Shown here piece after piece: positions 1 to 8,453 of a stretch of 64,000 nt of DNA. The position numbers were made by a program, and so were the translations under genes. The stretch lies in assembly GCF_048595215.1 (NCBI RefSeq), contig NZ_JBMDWJ010000323.1:1-64000 (forward strand), in the 5' to 3' direction. Under the pieces are notes generated by a model. It saw only the letters and a list, made by a program, of their open reading frames with translations. It did not search any database and was not told where the DNA came from. The stretch is from Siphonobacter sp048595215 (GTDB taxonomy: Bacteria > Bacteroidota > Bacteroidia > Cytophagales > Spirosomataceae). Position 1 is the first letter of the stretch. Every line of letters starts with the position of its first letter.

Positions 1-1
1 G

Positions 2-595
2 GACTGGGTTCAGAAGAAGCTAGATATAGACCCATCCTATTTCAATGACCTATCGAAAGGACAAACGCCGGACATTCTTTACATCGGTTGTTCCGATAGC
101 CGCGTATCCGCCGAAGAACTGATGGGTTTATCTCCGGGTGATGTCTTTGTGCTCCGGAACATCGCTAATATGGTTCCCAATACTGATTTAGGTGTAATGT
201 CAGTGATTAACTATGCAGTGGATCACCTCAAAGTCAATCATATTGTGGTTTGCGGTCACTACTATTGCGGAGGGGTCCAGGCAGCTATGAAATCAGCTGA
301 CTTGGGAATTCTAAACCCATGGTTAAGAAATATTCGTGATGTATACCGGACTCATAAAGATGAACTCAACAAGATTGAAGACGAGGAGTCACGCTATAAG
401 CGACTGGTAGAACTGAACGTACAGGAACAATGTATCAATGTTCTGAAAACGGCTGAGGTACAGAGAGCCCGCCGGGATCGGGATCTTACGGTTCATGGCT
501 GGGTCTTTGACGTACACTCAGGTAAACTGATCGATTTGGAGATCGACTTTATCAAGTTACTTGAAAATATCCGGGAGATTTATCATCTCGATTAA
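2..595 (+). CDS. Beta-class carbonic anhydrase (5' end outside window)
   Basis: Interconverts CO2 and bicarbonate. The reading frame is open from the first bases of the window, so the N-terminus is missing; 197 residues are visible. The beta-class zinc site is seen: CSDSR (Cys zinc ligand and the Asp-Arg dyad) in the first 40 visible residues, and GHYYCGG carrying the His and second Cys ligands about 55 residues later. The C-terminal HGWVFDVHSGKL is typical of the family. A Met inside the frame at 122 lies after the CSDSR motif and cannot be the true start. A hairpin with a T-run follows at 634. Cytoplasmic; often beside SulP-type transporters in Bacteroidota, but the upstream neighbour is not visible. 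Confidence 0.93.
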   Translation, partial: DWVQKKLDIDPSYFNDLSKGQTPDILYIGCSDSRVSAEELMGLSPGDVFVLRNIANMVPNTDLGVMSVINYAVDHLKVNHIVVCGHYYCGGVQAAMKSADLGILNPWLRNIRDVYRTHKDELNKIEDEESRYKRLVELNVQEQCINVLKTAEVQRARRDRDLTVHGWVFDVHSGKLIDLEIDFIKLLENIREIYHLD

Positions 596-633
596 AGTAT
601 ACTGGATTGCCTACCTTCACAGTAATATTTCTC

Positions 634-665
634 AAACAGCTCCACCCTGATGGAGCTGTTTTTGT
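634..665 (+). terminator. Rho-independent terminator of the carbonic anhydrase gene
   Basis: An 11-bp perfect stem (634-644 with 651-661) around a 6-base loop, followed by a T-rich run, about 40 bases after the stop codon. Confidence 0.8.
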
Positions 666-690
666 TAATAATCCAGTAATTTAAAGCCCT

Positions 691-732
691 TATAAACAAA
701 AGCCCCGGCTGATACCGGGGCTTTTGTTTATA
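691..732. terminator. Bidirectional terminator between convergent genes
   Basis: An inverted repeat of 18 bases per arm (691-708 with 715-732) around CTGATA, with a GC-rich core (AGCCCCGG/CCGGGGCT) and A/T-rich flanks, so it can act on both strands. It overlaps the stop codon of the minus-strand GNAT gene. Confidence 0.85.
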
Positions 733-1177
733 AATCGACGTGGCAGTTAATCCACTCGCCATCGAGCTTAGCTCCGAATTTCTTGTAGAATTCAATGGAA
801 GGTTCGTTCCAGTCTAGTACCTGCCACATCAGACCCGAGCACTGGGTTTGCCGAGCTTCTTCCACGGTGGCTTCCAGAAGTCGCTTGCCTAAACCGTACC
901 CGCGATACGCTTCTTTGATGATCAGATCTTCGAGGTACAGGCGTTTGCCTTTCCAGGTCGAATAGCGGTAGTAGTACAACGACATTCCTACCACTTCACC
1001 GTTTACTTCTGCTACAATGGTGCCGTATAAGGGCTGCTCACCAAAGCCATCTTTCAGTAACTGCTCGGGTGTATTTTTGACTTCGTGTAAAGCTTTTTCG
1101 TACTCCGCCAGCTCTACAATTAATTGATAAATCGAAGGTACATCTGCGGGCGTCGCCCGGCGAATAATCGTACTCAT
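728..1177 (-). CDS. GNAT N-acetyltransferase, SSAT/diamine-acetyltransferase-like
   Basis: 149 residues, one GNAT domain, full length for the family. Acetyl-CoA binding motif A is visible as EAYRGYGLGKRLL (about residues 90-102, the R/QxxGxG/A loop), preceded by the beta4 strand LYLEDLIIK and followed by the WNEPSIEFYKKFGA segment that resembles spermidine/spermine (or thialysine) acetyltransferases. The acceptor substrate cannot be determined; polyamine or a lysine analogue is an inference from similarity. Single gene, convergent with the carbonic anhydrase and separated from the downstream-lying rluD by a repeat-bearing gap. Confidence 0.9.
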   Translation of the reverse strand: MSTIIRRATPADVPSIYQLIVELAEYEKALHEVKNTPEQLLKDGFGEQPLYGTIVAEVNGEVVGMSLYYYRYSTWKGKRLYLEDLIIKEAYRGYGLGKRLLEATVEEARQTQCSGLMWQVLDWNEPSIEFYKKFGAKLDGEWINCHVDL

Positions 1178-1215
1178 GGAAGCGTTTAGGGTTTGAGGTT
1201 TTCAATAGGCGTCGT

Positions 1216-1330
1216 TATAAATTTTCAGGTTTGATGGAAGTTTTAGTTTCCAGTGTATTCGATGACAAATGGTGCCTGAACGCCCTTACAAGCTACTGAA
1301 AACTAAAAACTCTAAACTGAAAACTTAGAA
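1216..1330. repeat. Intergenic inverted repeat, AAACTGAAAACT family (copy 1)
   Basis: Arms rich in GTTTTAGTTT (left) and ACTGAAAACTAAAAACT (right, about 1292-1325) separated by about 40 bases. The same motif recurs at 11719-11884 and 38692-38779, always between genes. It fills most of the gap between rluD and the GNAT gene. Confidence 0.55.
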
Positions 1331-1332
1331 CC

Positions 1333-2355
1333 CTACCCCTGACTATAGGCTTCCCATTTTTCCATGACGGCTACGATGTCCGGAGCTAGGTCAGAGTCAA
1401 ATTGGAGCCATTCTTTGGTTTTCGGATGTTCGAAACCGATGGACTTGGCGTGCAAGGCCTGCCGGGGGCATAATGCAAAACAATTTTCGACGAATTGCCG
1501 ATACCGCGTAAAGATGGTGCCTTTCACGATCCGGTCACCGCCGTACATGGCATCGTTAAACAGCGGATGGCCCAGATACCGCATGTGAGCCCGAATCTGG
1601 TGCGTACGACCCGTTTCCAGATTGCATTGAACCAGACTTACATACTTCAGGCGTTTTAGTACCTTGTAGTGCGTAACGGCAGGCTTTCCATAGTCTCCGT
1701 CGGGATACACATCCATCACTTTCCGATCCTTGGAGCTACGACCGATGTGGCCCTGAATGGTACCTGTGTCTTCTTTCGGTTCTCCCCAAACCAACGCGTA
1801 ATAGGTTCGTTCGATGGTATGCTCGAAAAACTGCCGGGCCAAGTGACTCATGCTGTAATCGTTCTTGGCAACGACCATTAATCCCGAAGTATCTTTATCG
1901 ATGCGGTGTACCAGCCCCGGACGAATCTCACCGTTTCGTCCCGTGGGCAGGTGTTGAAAGTGGTAAATAAGAGCATTCACCAAGGTGCCATCCCAGTTTC
2001 CGTACGCTGGATGAACGACCATACCCGCGGGTTTGTAAAGCACCAGTATATCGTCGTCTTCGTAACGAATGTCCAGTGGAATATCCTGCGGAATCAGTTC
2101 GTTTTCAGCCCGTGGGGGCTTGGGTAAGGAAATGACAATTTCATCCAGCGGTTTCACTTTATAACTGGGCTTGATTGCCTTGCCATTTATTTTGACACCT
2201 TCCGCTTCAATGCCCGCCTGAATTTTAGTACGGGTAGCGTTCGGAATTTTCTCCGTCAGAAACTGATCAATACGGGTCAATTTCTGCCCCGCATCCACCA
2301 GGATCCGGTGGTGTTCATATAATTCGTCTTCTAATTCTTCGGGTTCAGTACTCAT
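1333..2355 (-). CDS. rluD: RluD-type 23S rRNA pseudouridine synthase
   Basis: 340 residues. An N-terminal S4 RNA-binding domain (about residues 23-85, QKLTRIDQFLTEKIP onward) precedes the RluA-family catalytic domain. The signature HRIDKDTSGLMVVAKND contains the catalytic Asp, and TGRTHQIRAHM is the conserved C-terminal motif. Known family role: modification of uridines (1911/1915/1917 in E. coli numbering) in helix 69 of 23S rRNA. Assignment to RluD rather than RluA/RluC follows from the S4 domain and overall length. Start at an ATG giving MSTEPEELEDELYEHH. Lies downstream of sufB on the same strand but with a terminator between. Confidence 0.92.
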   Translation of the reverse strand: MSTEPEELEDELYEHHRILVDAGQKLTRIDQFLTEKIPNATRTKIQAGIEAEGVKINGKAIKPSYKVKPLDEIVISLPKPPRAENELIPQDIPLDIRYEDDDILVLYKPAGMVVHPAYGNWDGTLVNALIYHFQHLPTGRNGEIRPGLVHRIDKDTSGLMVVAKNDYSMSHLARQFFEHTIERTYYALVWGEPKEDTGTIQGHIGRSSKDRKVMDVYPDGDYGKPAVTHYKVLKRLKYVSLVQCNLETGRTHQIRAHMRYLGHPLFNDAMYGGDRIVKGTIFTRYRQFVENCFALCPRQALHAKSIGFEHPKTKEWLQFDSDLAPDIVAVMEKWEAYSQG

Positions 2356-2379
2356 ACCCCTTCAAGTCTTTGGTAAAAC

Positions 2380-2412
2380 AAACCCCCACCTTTGGGAAGG
2401 CAGGGGTTTTTG
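2380..2412 (-). terminator. Terminator downstream of sufB
   Basis: Stem AAACCCC/GGGGTTT (2380-2386 with 2403-2409) with an inner CCTT/AAGG pairing. On the minus strand it is followed by a T-rich tract. It separates sufB from rluD. Confidence 0.65.
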
Positions 2413-2504
2413 ATTTTTGTATCAGAATTGAGCGTTATTAATGCTCCTTACAATACTGTAAAAGGTCACTCGTATGATTCGTATTCCGTCGCTACTTCTG
2501 CAGA

Positions 2505-3968
2505 TTATCCTACGCTACCTTCCAAGCTAATTTCGAGTAGTTTCTGAGCCTCAACCGCAAATTCCATAGGCAGTTGGTTCAGTACTTCCTTGGCGTATCC
2601 GTTTACAATCAAAGCAACGGCGGCTTCGGAAGGAATACCACGTTGATTACAGTAGAACAACTGATCTTCTCCAATTTTAGAAGTAGTAGCTTCGTGCTCT
2701 ACCGTTGCCGTGCTGTTTTTCACTTCGATATACGGGAACGTATGGGCTCCGCATTTATCACCCAACAGTAACGAATCACACTGGGAGAAGTTACGAGCAT
2801 TTTCGGCCCGTTTCATAACTTCCACTAAACCCCGGTAGGAGTTCTGCGAGCGGCCAGCCGAGATTCCCTTCGAAACGATCCGTGATTTGGTATTCTTTCC
2901 GATGTGAATCATCTTGGTACCCGTGTCCGCCTGCTGGAAATTATTCGTAACCGCTACGGAATAAAATTCACCAATGGAGTTATCCCCTTTCAGGATAACC
3001 GAGGGGTATTTCCAGGTTACAGCCGAGCCTGTTTCCACCTGCGTCCAGGAAATTTTGGCGTTCGCACCATCGCAGATCCCGCGTTTGGTTACGAAGTTAT
3101 AAATCCCTCCTTTTCCTTCTTTATCGCCGGGGTACCAGTTCTGTACGGTTGAATATTTGATCTCTGCGTTTTCAGAAGCGACCAGCTCTACGACAGCCGC
3201 GTGCAGCTGATTCTCGTCCCGCATCGGAGCCGTACATCCTTCCAGGTAACTGACGTAGCTACCTTCATCGGCGACGATCAGCGTCCGCTCGACCTGACCC
3301 GTACCTGCCGCGTTAATCCGGAAGTACGTGGAAAGCTCCATCGGGCAACGTACGCCCTTGGGAATGTAACAGAACGAACCATCGGAGAACACAGCAGCGT
3401 TCAGGGCCGCAAAGAAGTTATCTTTCGCGGGCACTACAGAACCCAAGTACTTCTTTACCAGCTCAGGATGCTCATGAATGGCTTCCGTCATGGAACAGAA
3501 AATGATCCCGCGTTCGGCCAGATCCTTTTTAAACGTCGTGGCAATAGAAACCGAGTCAATAACGGCATCTACGGCTACCCCCGAAAGACGCTCTACTCCA
3601 GCGATCCGCTCCTGCTCTTTCAGAGAAATACCCAGGCGTTCGAAGGTACGGCGTAATTCCGGATCAATATCGTCTAACGACTCCACCGTTTTCTTCTGCT
3701 TGGGAGCCGAGTAATATTTAATGCTTTGATAATCTACTTTCTGGTAATCAACGTTAGCCCAATTTGGCTCTTTCATTTCCAACCACAGGCGGTAGGCTTT
3801 CAACCGCCATTCCAGCATCCACTCGGGTTCGTTTTTCTTCGCCGAAATAAATCGTACAATATCTTCGCTAAGCCCAACTGGAGCTTCGTCAGCTTCAATC
3901 AGGGTTTCAAACCCGTATTTATATTCGGAACTGGTGATTTCTTCTAGGATATCTGCTTCCTTCGCCAT
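2505..3968 (-). CDS. sufB: Fe-S cluster assembly scaffold SufB
   Basis: 487 residues, full length. Part of the SufBC2D scaffold on which Fe-S clusters are built. Typical SufB features are present: GVAVDAVIDSVS, FCYIPKGVRCPMELSTYFRI, the beta-helix core with SYLEGCTAPMRDENQLHAAVVE, and a C-terminal HEATTSKIGEDQLFYCNQRG segment. Its partners sufC, sufD, sufS and sufE are about 31 kb away on the other strand (34.6-38.7 kb), so SufB is transcribed apart from its obligate partners here. The Lrp/AsnC gene lies just upstream on the same strand (71-base gap), so the two may be cotranscribed. Start at ATG giving MAKEADILEEITSSEYKYGF. Confidence 0.96.
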   Translation of the reverse strand: MAKEADILEEITSSEYKYGFETLIEADEAPVGLSEDIVRFISAKKNEPEWMLEWRLKAYRLWLEMKEPNWANVDYQKVDYQSIKYYSAPKQKKTVESLDDIDPELRRTFERLGISLKEQERIAGVERLSGVAVDAVIDSVSIATTFKKDLAERGIIFCSMTEAIHEHPELVKKYLGSVVPAKDNFFAALNAAVFSDGSFCYIPKGVRCPMELSTYFRINAAGTGQVERTLIVADEGSYVSYLEGCTAPMRDENQLHAAVVELVASENAEIKYSTVQNWYPGDKEGKGGIYNFVTKRGICDGANAKISWTQVETGSAVTWKYPSVILKGDNSIGEFYSVAVTNNFQQADTGTKMIHIGKNTKSRIVSKGISAGRSQNSYRGLVEVMKRAENARNFSQCDSLLLGDKCGAHTFPYIEVKNSTATVEHEATTSKIGEDQLFYCNQRGIPSEAAVALIVNGYAKEVLNQLPMEFAVEAQKLLEISLEGSVG

Positions 3969-4039
3969 GTTTGCTTGTCAGAGATTTATGCAAAAATATA
4001 ACAAAACCAGCGGTAGAACGTTCCTCCGTGAGGATAAAT

Positions 4040-4519
4040 TTACCCCTGCACGGGTTCGGCGAAGGGAACGGGCCGTGAAACGCTCTCTTCCAGCGAAATA
4101 AACGTTTCGGTTCGCTGGATTCCGGCCACTTTCTGAATTTTATCGTGCAGTACCTCCCGCAGGTGCGTCGTATCCCGGCAAACGATTTTGGCGAAAATGG
4201 AATAAATCCCCGTGGTATAGTGAATGTTCACGACTTCCGGAATCAGAGAAAGCTTTTCGGCTACTTCGGCGTACAGCGAACTTTTATCCAGATAGATACC
4301 TAGAAACGCTGAAATATCCCAGCCGAGCTTGGCGTGGTCAATCATCAGCGTAGAACCTTTCACGATCCCCATCTGCTCCATTTTCCGCATGCGAACGTGC
4401 ACAGTCCCCCCCGAAACGAAAATTCGCTTGCCAATTTCAGTATAAGGCATGGTAGCGTCCTGCATGAGCAAGCCCAGAATCTTCAGGTCTACGTTATCAA
4501 TCTCGTAATTTCGATCCAT
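4040..4519 (-). CDS. Lrp/AsnC family transcriptional regulator
   Basis: 159 residues. N-terminal winged HTH (about residues 5-65; NVDLKILGLLMQDATMPYTE, then GGTVHVRMRKMEQMGIV as recognition region) followed by a C-terminal RAM ligand-binding domain (about 70-145). Such proteins sense amino acids and form octamers. Followed on the same strand by sufB after 71 bases. The region upstream holds an unrelated plus-strand RNA unit. The ligand is unknown. Arginine or branched-chain amino acids would be a guess. Confidence 0.92.
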   Translation of the reverse strand: MDRNYEIDNVDLKILGLLMQDATMPYTEIGKRIFVSGGTVHVRMRKMEQMGIVKGSTLMIDHAKLGWDISAFLGIYLDKSSLYAEVAEKLSLIPEVVNIHYTTGIYSIFAKIVCRDTTHLREVLHDKIQKVAGIQRTETFISLEESVSRPVPFAEPVQG

Positions 4520-4606
4520 CGGTTTAGCAATTTCATTAATAACTAAACAATAATAAGAGCTAAAAATTAATAATATCGTAAATTTTATAAATTTTTACTG
4601 CAACTC

Positions 4607-4638
4607 TTGCAAAACGCTTTCCAATTGCCGTACCTTTG
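4607..4638 (+). promoter_or_regulatory. Bacteroidota-type promoter for the tRNA-like RNA
   Basis: A TTG at 4607-4609 and a perfect TACCTTTG (TAnnTTTG) at 4631-4638 are 21 bases apart, matching the known Bacteroidota -33/-7 arrangement. Transcription would begin near 4645, about 23 bases before the tRNA-like fold. Confidence 0.65.
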
Positions 4639-4667
4639 TCATGTCAAAAGCGACAAGCTGTTCCACA

Positions 4668-4826
4668 CTGTAGGGTGATGAAATTGGCAGCCATGCCCTC
4701 CTGTCTCGGGGGTGAAGAGTTCGGGAAAAAATCAGTATAAAGCCGGGCAAGTCCGACTGGGGTTGACCACCAAATTTTGTGCTGTATCTAACCGCTTCGT
4801 GGAGGTTCGAATCCTTCTCCTACAGC
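4668..4826 (+). ncRNA. tRNA-like RNA (tRNA-Leu-like arms, greatly enlarged variable region)
   Basis: Seen directly: a 7-bp acceptor stem (4669-4675 with 4818-4824, extendable to 8 bp by C4668-G4825); T8-G9; a D-arm (4678-4680 with 4692-4694) whose loop AAATTGGCAGC has the GG pair typical of tRNA-Leu; a 5-bp stem CCCTC/GGGGG with a 7-base loop CTGTCTC (4696-4712); and a perfect T-arm with loop TTCGAAT (4801-4817). Between anticodon stem and T-arm lie 88 bases rather than the 10-20 of a class II tRNA; their ends pair (GAAG 4714-4717 with CTTC 4795-4798, GTT 4719-4721 with AAC 4790-4792), like an overgrown variable arm. Oddities: the anticodon position would read GUC, base 37 is T rather than a purine, and there is no A discriminator or encoded CCA. 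Own promoter and terminators. Could be a decaying tRNA, a tRNA with an insertion, or a non-decoding tRNA mimic. Confidence 0.55.
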
Positions 4827-4866
4827 TCTTAGTACCATTTATTCCAAAAAACATTTACAGGCATTT

Positions 4867-4899
4867 TTCTCACGGATCTATCGTCCGTAAGAATTTTTT
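4867..4899 (+). terminator. Terminator after the tRNA-like RNA
   Basis: Ten-position stem with one mismatch (4867-4876 with 4884-4893), 7-base loop, then six T (4894-4899). Confidence 0.65.
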
Positions 4900-4976
4900 G
4901 CCTATATTATTCGGAATAGCCAAGAAATGGCAGTAGTTTTATTTGGTTTTTAGTTTGTTGATGAAGTGTAATTCTG

Positions 4977-5011
4977 ACACGCAACCTCGCTGGGGATTGC
5001 GTGTTTTTTTT
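4977..5011 (+). terminator. Strong second terminator of the RNA unit
   Basis: Perfect 8-bp stem ACACGCAA/TTGCGTGT (4977-4984 with 4997-5004) followed by eight T. It closes the interval before the DUF819 gene and argues against translation starting at the GTG at 5001 inside the hairpin. Confidence 0.8.
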
Positions 5012-5108
5012 GAGCGAAAAATCTACGGTTTTTGGCATTTGCCAAACGTTTACCAATGCTTTCCCTTTATTTCGCATCTTTTATTCTTCTCATTGTCCGC
5101 TTGATCTA

Positions 5109-6344
5109 ATGATTTCAAACTACGCCGTAGTACTGGGTATTTTATGTTCCGTATTAGGACTCGTGTTTTACACTTCCACATTTCCTTCGCTGAAGAAATT
5201 TTACGAACTCGTTCCTCCCGTCTTACTATGTTACTTTATTCCAGGTTTACTTACCACAGCCGGTTTGTTTTCTCCTCAAGTCGTAGGTGATGAGTCGGCC
5301 ATTTATCATGTCGTTTCGCAATACTTCCTACCCGCCACGCTGGTACTGTTCACGCTTTCCATGGACTTGAAAACGCTGAAACGGCTGGGTTTGAAAACCG
5401 TAATGGTCTTTCTGGCGGGTATTGTGGGCGTAGTGATCGGCGGCCCCATTGCGGTCTGGATCGTGAAGCAGTTCTCTCCGGCAACCGTGGGTGGAGAAGG
5501 GGCTGATGCCGTCTGGAAGGGTCTGGCTACCATTGCCGGGAGCTGGACCGGCGGCGGAGCCAATCAGGCGGCCCTGAAGGAAATATTCCGTCCTTCCGAA
5601 AAGCTGTTTTCGCAAAGCGTTGCGGTAGACATTATCATCGGTGAATTGTGGATGGCCGTGATGATCTACGGAGCGGGCAAAGCCTTGGCCATCGATCGTC
5701 TGTTCAAAGCCGACGCTTCGGCCATCAAGGACGTGCAGATTCAACTCGAAACCTATCAGGCTCAAAACGAACGTATTCCCCAATTACGGGATTTATTGAT
5801 GATTCTGGGACTTGGCCTAGGAGTAACGGGGCTTGCACACGTGGTAGCGGATACCGTCGTTCCCATTCTGAAACAATATCCCGTTCTGGAACGCTTTAGC
5901 CTGACTTCCAAAGTCTTCTGGATCATATCTTTCGCTACCATCACCGGCATCCTATTGTCTTTCACCCCATTACGCCAGCTTGAACACGTGGGAGCTTCGC
6001 GGATCGGCAGCGTTTTTCTGTACATACTCATCGCTACCATTGGTTTGAAAATGGACCTCTGGGCTATCGCGGATAATCCGGGCCTGTTTGCCGTAGGTAT
6101 CATCTGGATTTCCATTCATGGCTTATTCGTTCTGATAGCGGCCCGTTTCCTGAATGCTCCCTTTTTCTTCATGGCGGTGGGTTCGCAGGCAGCTATCGGC
6201 GGGCCCGCTTCGGCTCCCGTAGTAGCGGCGGCTTTCCACCCTTCCCTGGCTCCGGTAGGCGTGTTGCTGGCTATTTTAGGGTACGCCATCGGTACCTACT
6301 GCGGGTATCTGACGGGATTACTGATGCAATGGGCGGCGTATTAA
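5109..6344 (+). CDS. DUF819 family integral membrane protein
   Basis: 411 residues from the ATG at 5109 (MISNYAVVLGILCSVLGLVF). The open frame extends upstream to 5001, but that stretch runs out of a terminator hairpin and is not hydrophobic in the same way. About ten to twelve hydrophobic segments are visible, with the family-typical GSWTGGGANQAALKE near the middle and GSQAAIGGPASAPVVAAAFH near the C-terminus. These Gly/Ala-rich re-entrant-like motifs resemble those of secondary transporters of the glutamate:sodium symporter/2-hydroxycarboxylate type. DUF819 (YjcL-like) proteins have no firmly assigned substrate. Inner membrane. Monocistronic as far as can be seen. Confidence 0.88.
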   Translation: MISNYAVVLGILCSVLGLVFYTSTFPSLKKFYELVPPVLLCYFIPGLLTTAGLFSPQVVGDESAIYHVVSQYFLPATLVLFTLSMDLKTLKRLGLKTVMVFLAGIVGVVIGGPIAVWIVKQFSPATVGGEGADAVWKGLATIAGSWTGGGANQAALKEIFRPSEKLFSQSVAVDIIIGELWMAVMIYGAGKALAIDRLFKADASAIKDVQIQLETYQAQNERIPQLRDLLMILGLGLGVTGLAHVVADTVVPILKQYPVLERFSLTSKVFWIISFATITGILLSFTPLRQLEHVGASRIGSVFLYILIATIGLKMDLWAIADNPGLFAVGIIWISIHGLFVLIAARFLNAPFFFMAVGSQAAIGGPASAPVVAAAFHPSLAPVGVLLAILGYAIGTYCGYLTGLLMQWAAY

Positions 6345-6463
6345 GGAGTACATTGATAGCATACTGAGCGTAGGTACGAGGCGAAATTTTGTACCTACTC
6401 TAGGGGCTTTTCCCGGAAACGGGCATCTTTTAGGAAAGTGTATTCACTCCTATTTTACTTGCT

Positions 6464-8353
6464 ATGTTTCTTCGTCGTTTGGTACTAAGCATCCTTGGTA
6501 CGGTACTGGCCCTGGGTACGTACGCTCAGGAACCCTGGTCCGTGCGGATGGCTAACTCCATGCTCGCCCAGGCTGCTGATTCGTCTACGGTACAGGTTCT
6601 CAAATCCAACCACTGGAATTACGAACAGGGGGTACTGCTTAATGCCCTCAACCGGGTCTGGGAACGTACGGGCGATGGCAAATACTTTCATTACATCCAG
6701 AAAAGTATCGATGCGTACGTGAATGATCAGGGCGACATTCGCACCTATAAATTCGACGATTACAACATCGATAATATTCCTACGGGGCGTCTTCTGCTGA
6801 TGCTTTACCAGCAAACGGGTAAGGAAAAGTACCTCAAAGCGGCTCAGTTTGTGCATAGTCAGCTGGAAACGCAGCCCCGTACCAAAGAAGGCGGGTACTG
6901 GCACAAAAAACGCTATCCTAATCAGATGTGGCTGGATGGCTTATACATGGCTGAACCCTTTTCTGCCGAATACGCCCTGATTTTCAAGGAGCCGAAACAC
7001 TTCGACAACATTGCCAATCAGTTTATCTGGATGGAAAAGAATTCCCGCGATGAAAAAACGGGACTGCTCTACCACGCCTACGACGAAAGTCGCCAGCAAA
7101 AATGGGCCGATCCGAAAACGGGTAAGTCGCCGAACTTCTGGGGACGGGCCATTGGCTGGTACGTGATGGCTCTGGTGGACGTACTGGATTATTTCCCGAT
7201 GGACCATCCCAAACGGCCGGAACTGGTAGCCATTTACAAACGATTGATGCCCGCCGTCGTCAAGTATCAGGACCCGGCCAGTGGCTGCTGGTGGCAGGTA
7301 ACCGACAAAGGCGGCAAGGAAGGAAATTACCTGGAAGCGTCGGCTTCGAGCATGTTCGTGTACGGCTTGGCGAAAGGCGTCCGCACGGGTCTGCTGGATG
7401 CTTCGTACCTGAAAGCCGCCCAGAAAGGGTACGCGGGTATGCTGAAAGAATTCATCAAAACCGATGATAAGGGACTGGTACACCTCGATAAAACGGTGAG
7501 TGTGGGGGGCCTCGGCGGCGATCCGTACCGCGATGGCAGTTACGAGTATTACCTGAGCGAAAAGATTCGGCTGGATGATTTGAAAGGCGTTGGTCCCTTC
7601 ATTTTGGCCAGTATCGAAGTGGAAACCATTCCGGAGCTTAGCGTGGGTAAGGGCAAAACCGTAGGGCTGGATTACTTCTTCAACAACGAGCGTACCAGCA
7701 AAGGCGAGCGTTTTCACTACACCTGGGAAGATTACCGCGACTCGGGCTATTCACTCTGGGGCAGCATTTTCCGGGATTACGGAGCTAAAACGGTATCCGT
7801 ACCCGAAGCTCCGACGGCGGCTTCGCTCAAAAAACTGAACGTCTATATCATCGTTGATCCGGATACGAAAAAGGAAACGCCTCAGCCCAATTACATGACC
7901 GAGGCTTACGCCAAAGTGATTGCCGATTGGGTAAAAGGAGGTGGTACGCTGGTACTGCTGGCGAATGATACATCCAACGCGGAGATCAAAAACTTCAATA
8001 TTCTGGCGGGAAAGTTTGGCATTCAATTCACCGACAAAAACGTCAACATGGTAAAAAACAACGTGTATGACCAGGGTAAGTTTGTGTTTGAGGGCAATCA
8101 TCCCGTGTTCGGCAATACGAAAAAAATCTTCGTAAAAGAGGTGGTTACCCTAACGACGAAAGCCCCGGCCAAACCCGTACTGACCGCCAATGGCGACCAG
8201 ATTATGGCCGTAGCTGAAGTAGGTAAAGGTCGTGTTTTTGTACTAGGGGATCCCTGGATTTATAACGAGTACCTCAACGGTAAACGCCTGCCGATGGAAT
8301 TTGAAAACTTCAAAGCGGCGAAGGAGTTGAGTAAGTGGCTGTTGAAGAAGTAG
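6464..8353 (+). CDS. GH105/GH88-type unsaturated uronyl hydrolase with extra C-terminal domain
   Basis: 629 residues with a signal peptide (LGTVLALGTYAQ). Residues about 25-390 form the (alpha/alpha)6 barrel of GH105: MWLDGLYMAEPFSAEYA has the Asp used for vinyl-ether hydration, and GRAIGWYVMALVDVL and GNYLEASASSMFVYGLAKG are family segments. GH105 enzymes remove the unsaturated uronic acid left by pectate or rhamnogalacturonan lyases. The C-terminal 200 residues (LNVYIIVDPDTK..., GGGTLVLLANDTSN..., GKGRVFVLGDPWIYNEY) look like a class I glutamine-amidotransferase-like (ThuA/DUF4350-type) fold without evident catalysis. Periplasmic or exported. Lies about 38 kb from the pectin-type locus at 46-64 kb, yet fits that pathway. 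Confidence 0.9.
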   Translation: MFLRRLVLSILGTVLALGTYAQEPWSVRMANSMLAQAADSSTVQVLKSNHWNYEQGVLLNALNRVWERTGDGKYFHYIQKSIDAYVNDQGDIRTYKFDDYNIDNIPTGRLLLMLYQQTGKEKYLKAAQFVHSQLETQPRTKEGGYWHKKRYPNQMWLDGLYMAEPFSAEYALIFKEPKHFDNIANQFIWMEKNSRDEKTGLLYHAYDESRQQKWADPKTGKSPNFWGRAIGWYVMALVDVLDYFPMDHPKRPELVAIYKRLMPAVVKYQDPASGCWWQVTDKGGKEGNYLEASASSMFVYGLAKGVRTGLLDASYLKAAQKGYAGMLKEFIKTDDKGLVHLDKTVSVGGLGGDPYRDGSYEYYLSEKIRLDDLKGVGPFILASIEVETIPELSVGKGKTVGLDYFFNNERTSKGERFHYTWEDYRDSGYSLWGSIFRDYGAKTVSVPEAPTAASLKKLNVYIIVDPDTKKETPQPNYMTEAYAKVIADWVKGGGTLVLLANDTSNAEIKNFNILAGKFGIQFTDKNVNMVKNNVYDQGKFVFEGNHPVFGNTKKIFVKEVVTLTTKAPAKPVLTANGDQIMAVAEVGKGRVFVLGDPWIYNEYLNGKRLPMEFENFKAAKELSKWLLKK

Positions 8354-8453
8354 TTATTGGTTGATTGTTATAAGTTGTTGGTGGGTTTGTTGAGTAAAAG
8401 GGGTTCGATCGTATGGATCTACTTAGTTAATTAAACTACCAGTCCTTTAGTCC

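Noticed and set aside
4668..4826. Group I intron in a tRNA-Leu gene, or a tmRNA
   Set aside because: The extra sequence is only 88 bases, lies after a closed anticodon stem, and shows no P3-P7 core; tmRNA would need a tag reading frame ending in Ala-Ala and a much larger body.
4712..4936. 74-codon open frame through the tRNA-like RNA
   Set aside because: It begins with GTG in the anticodon-stem region and runs through the T-arm and first terminator; no protein-like features, and the RNA fold explains the conserved parts.
5001..5108. Upstream extension of the DUF819 protein
   Set aside because: The start would lie within a strong terminator hairpin and the 36 added residues are not family-like.
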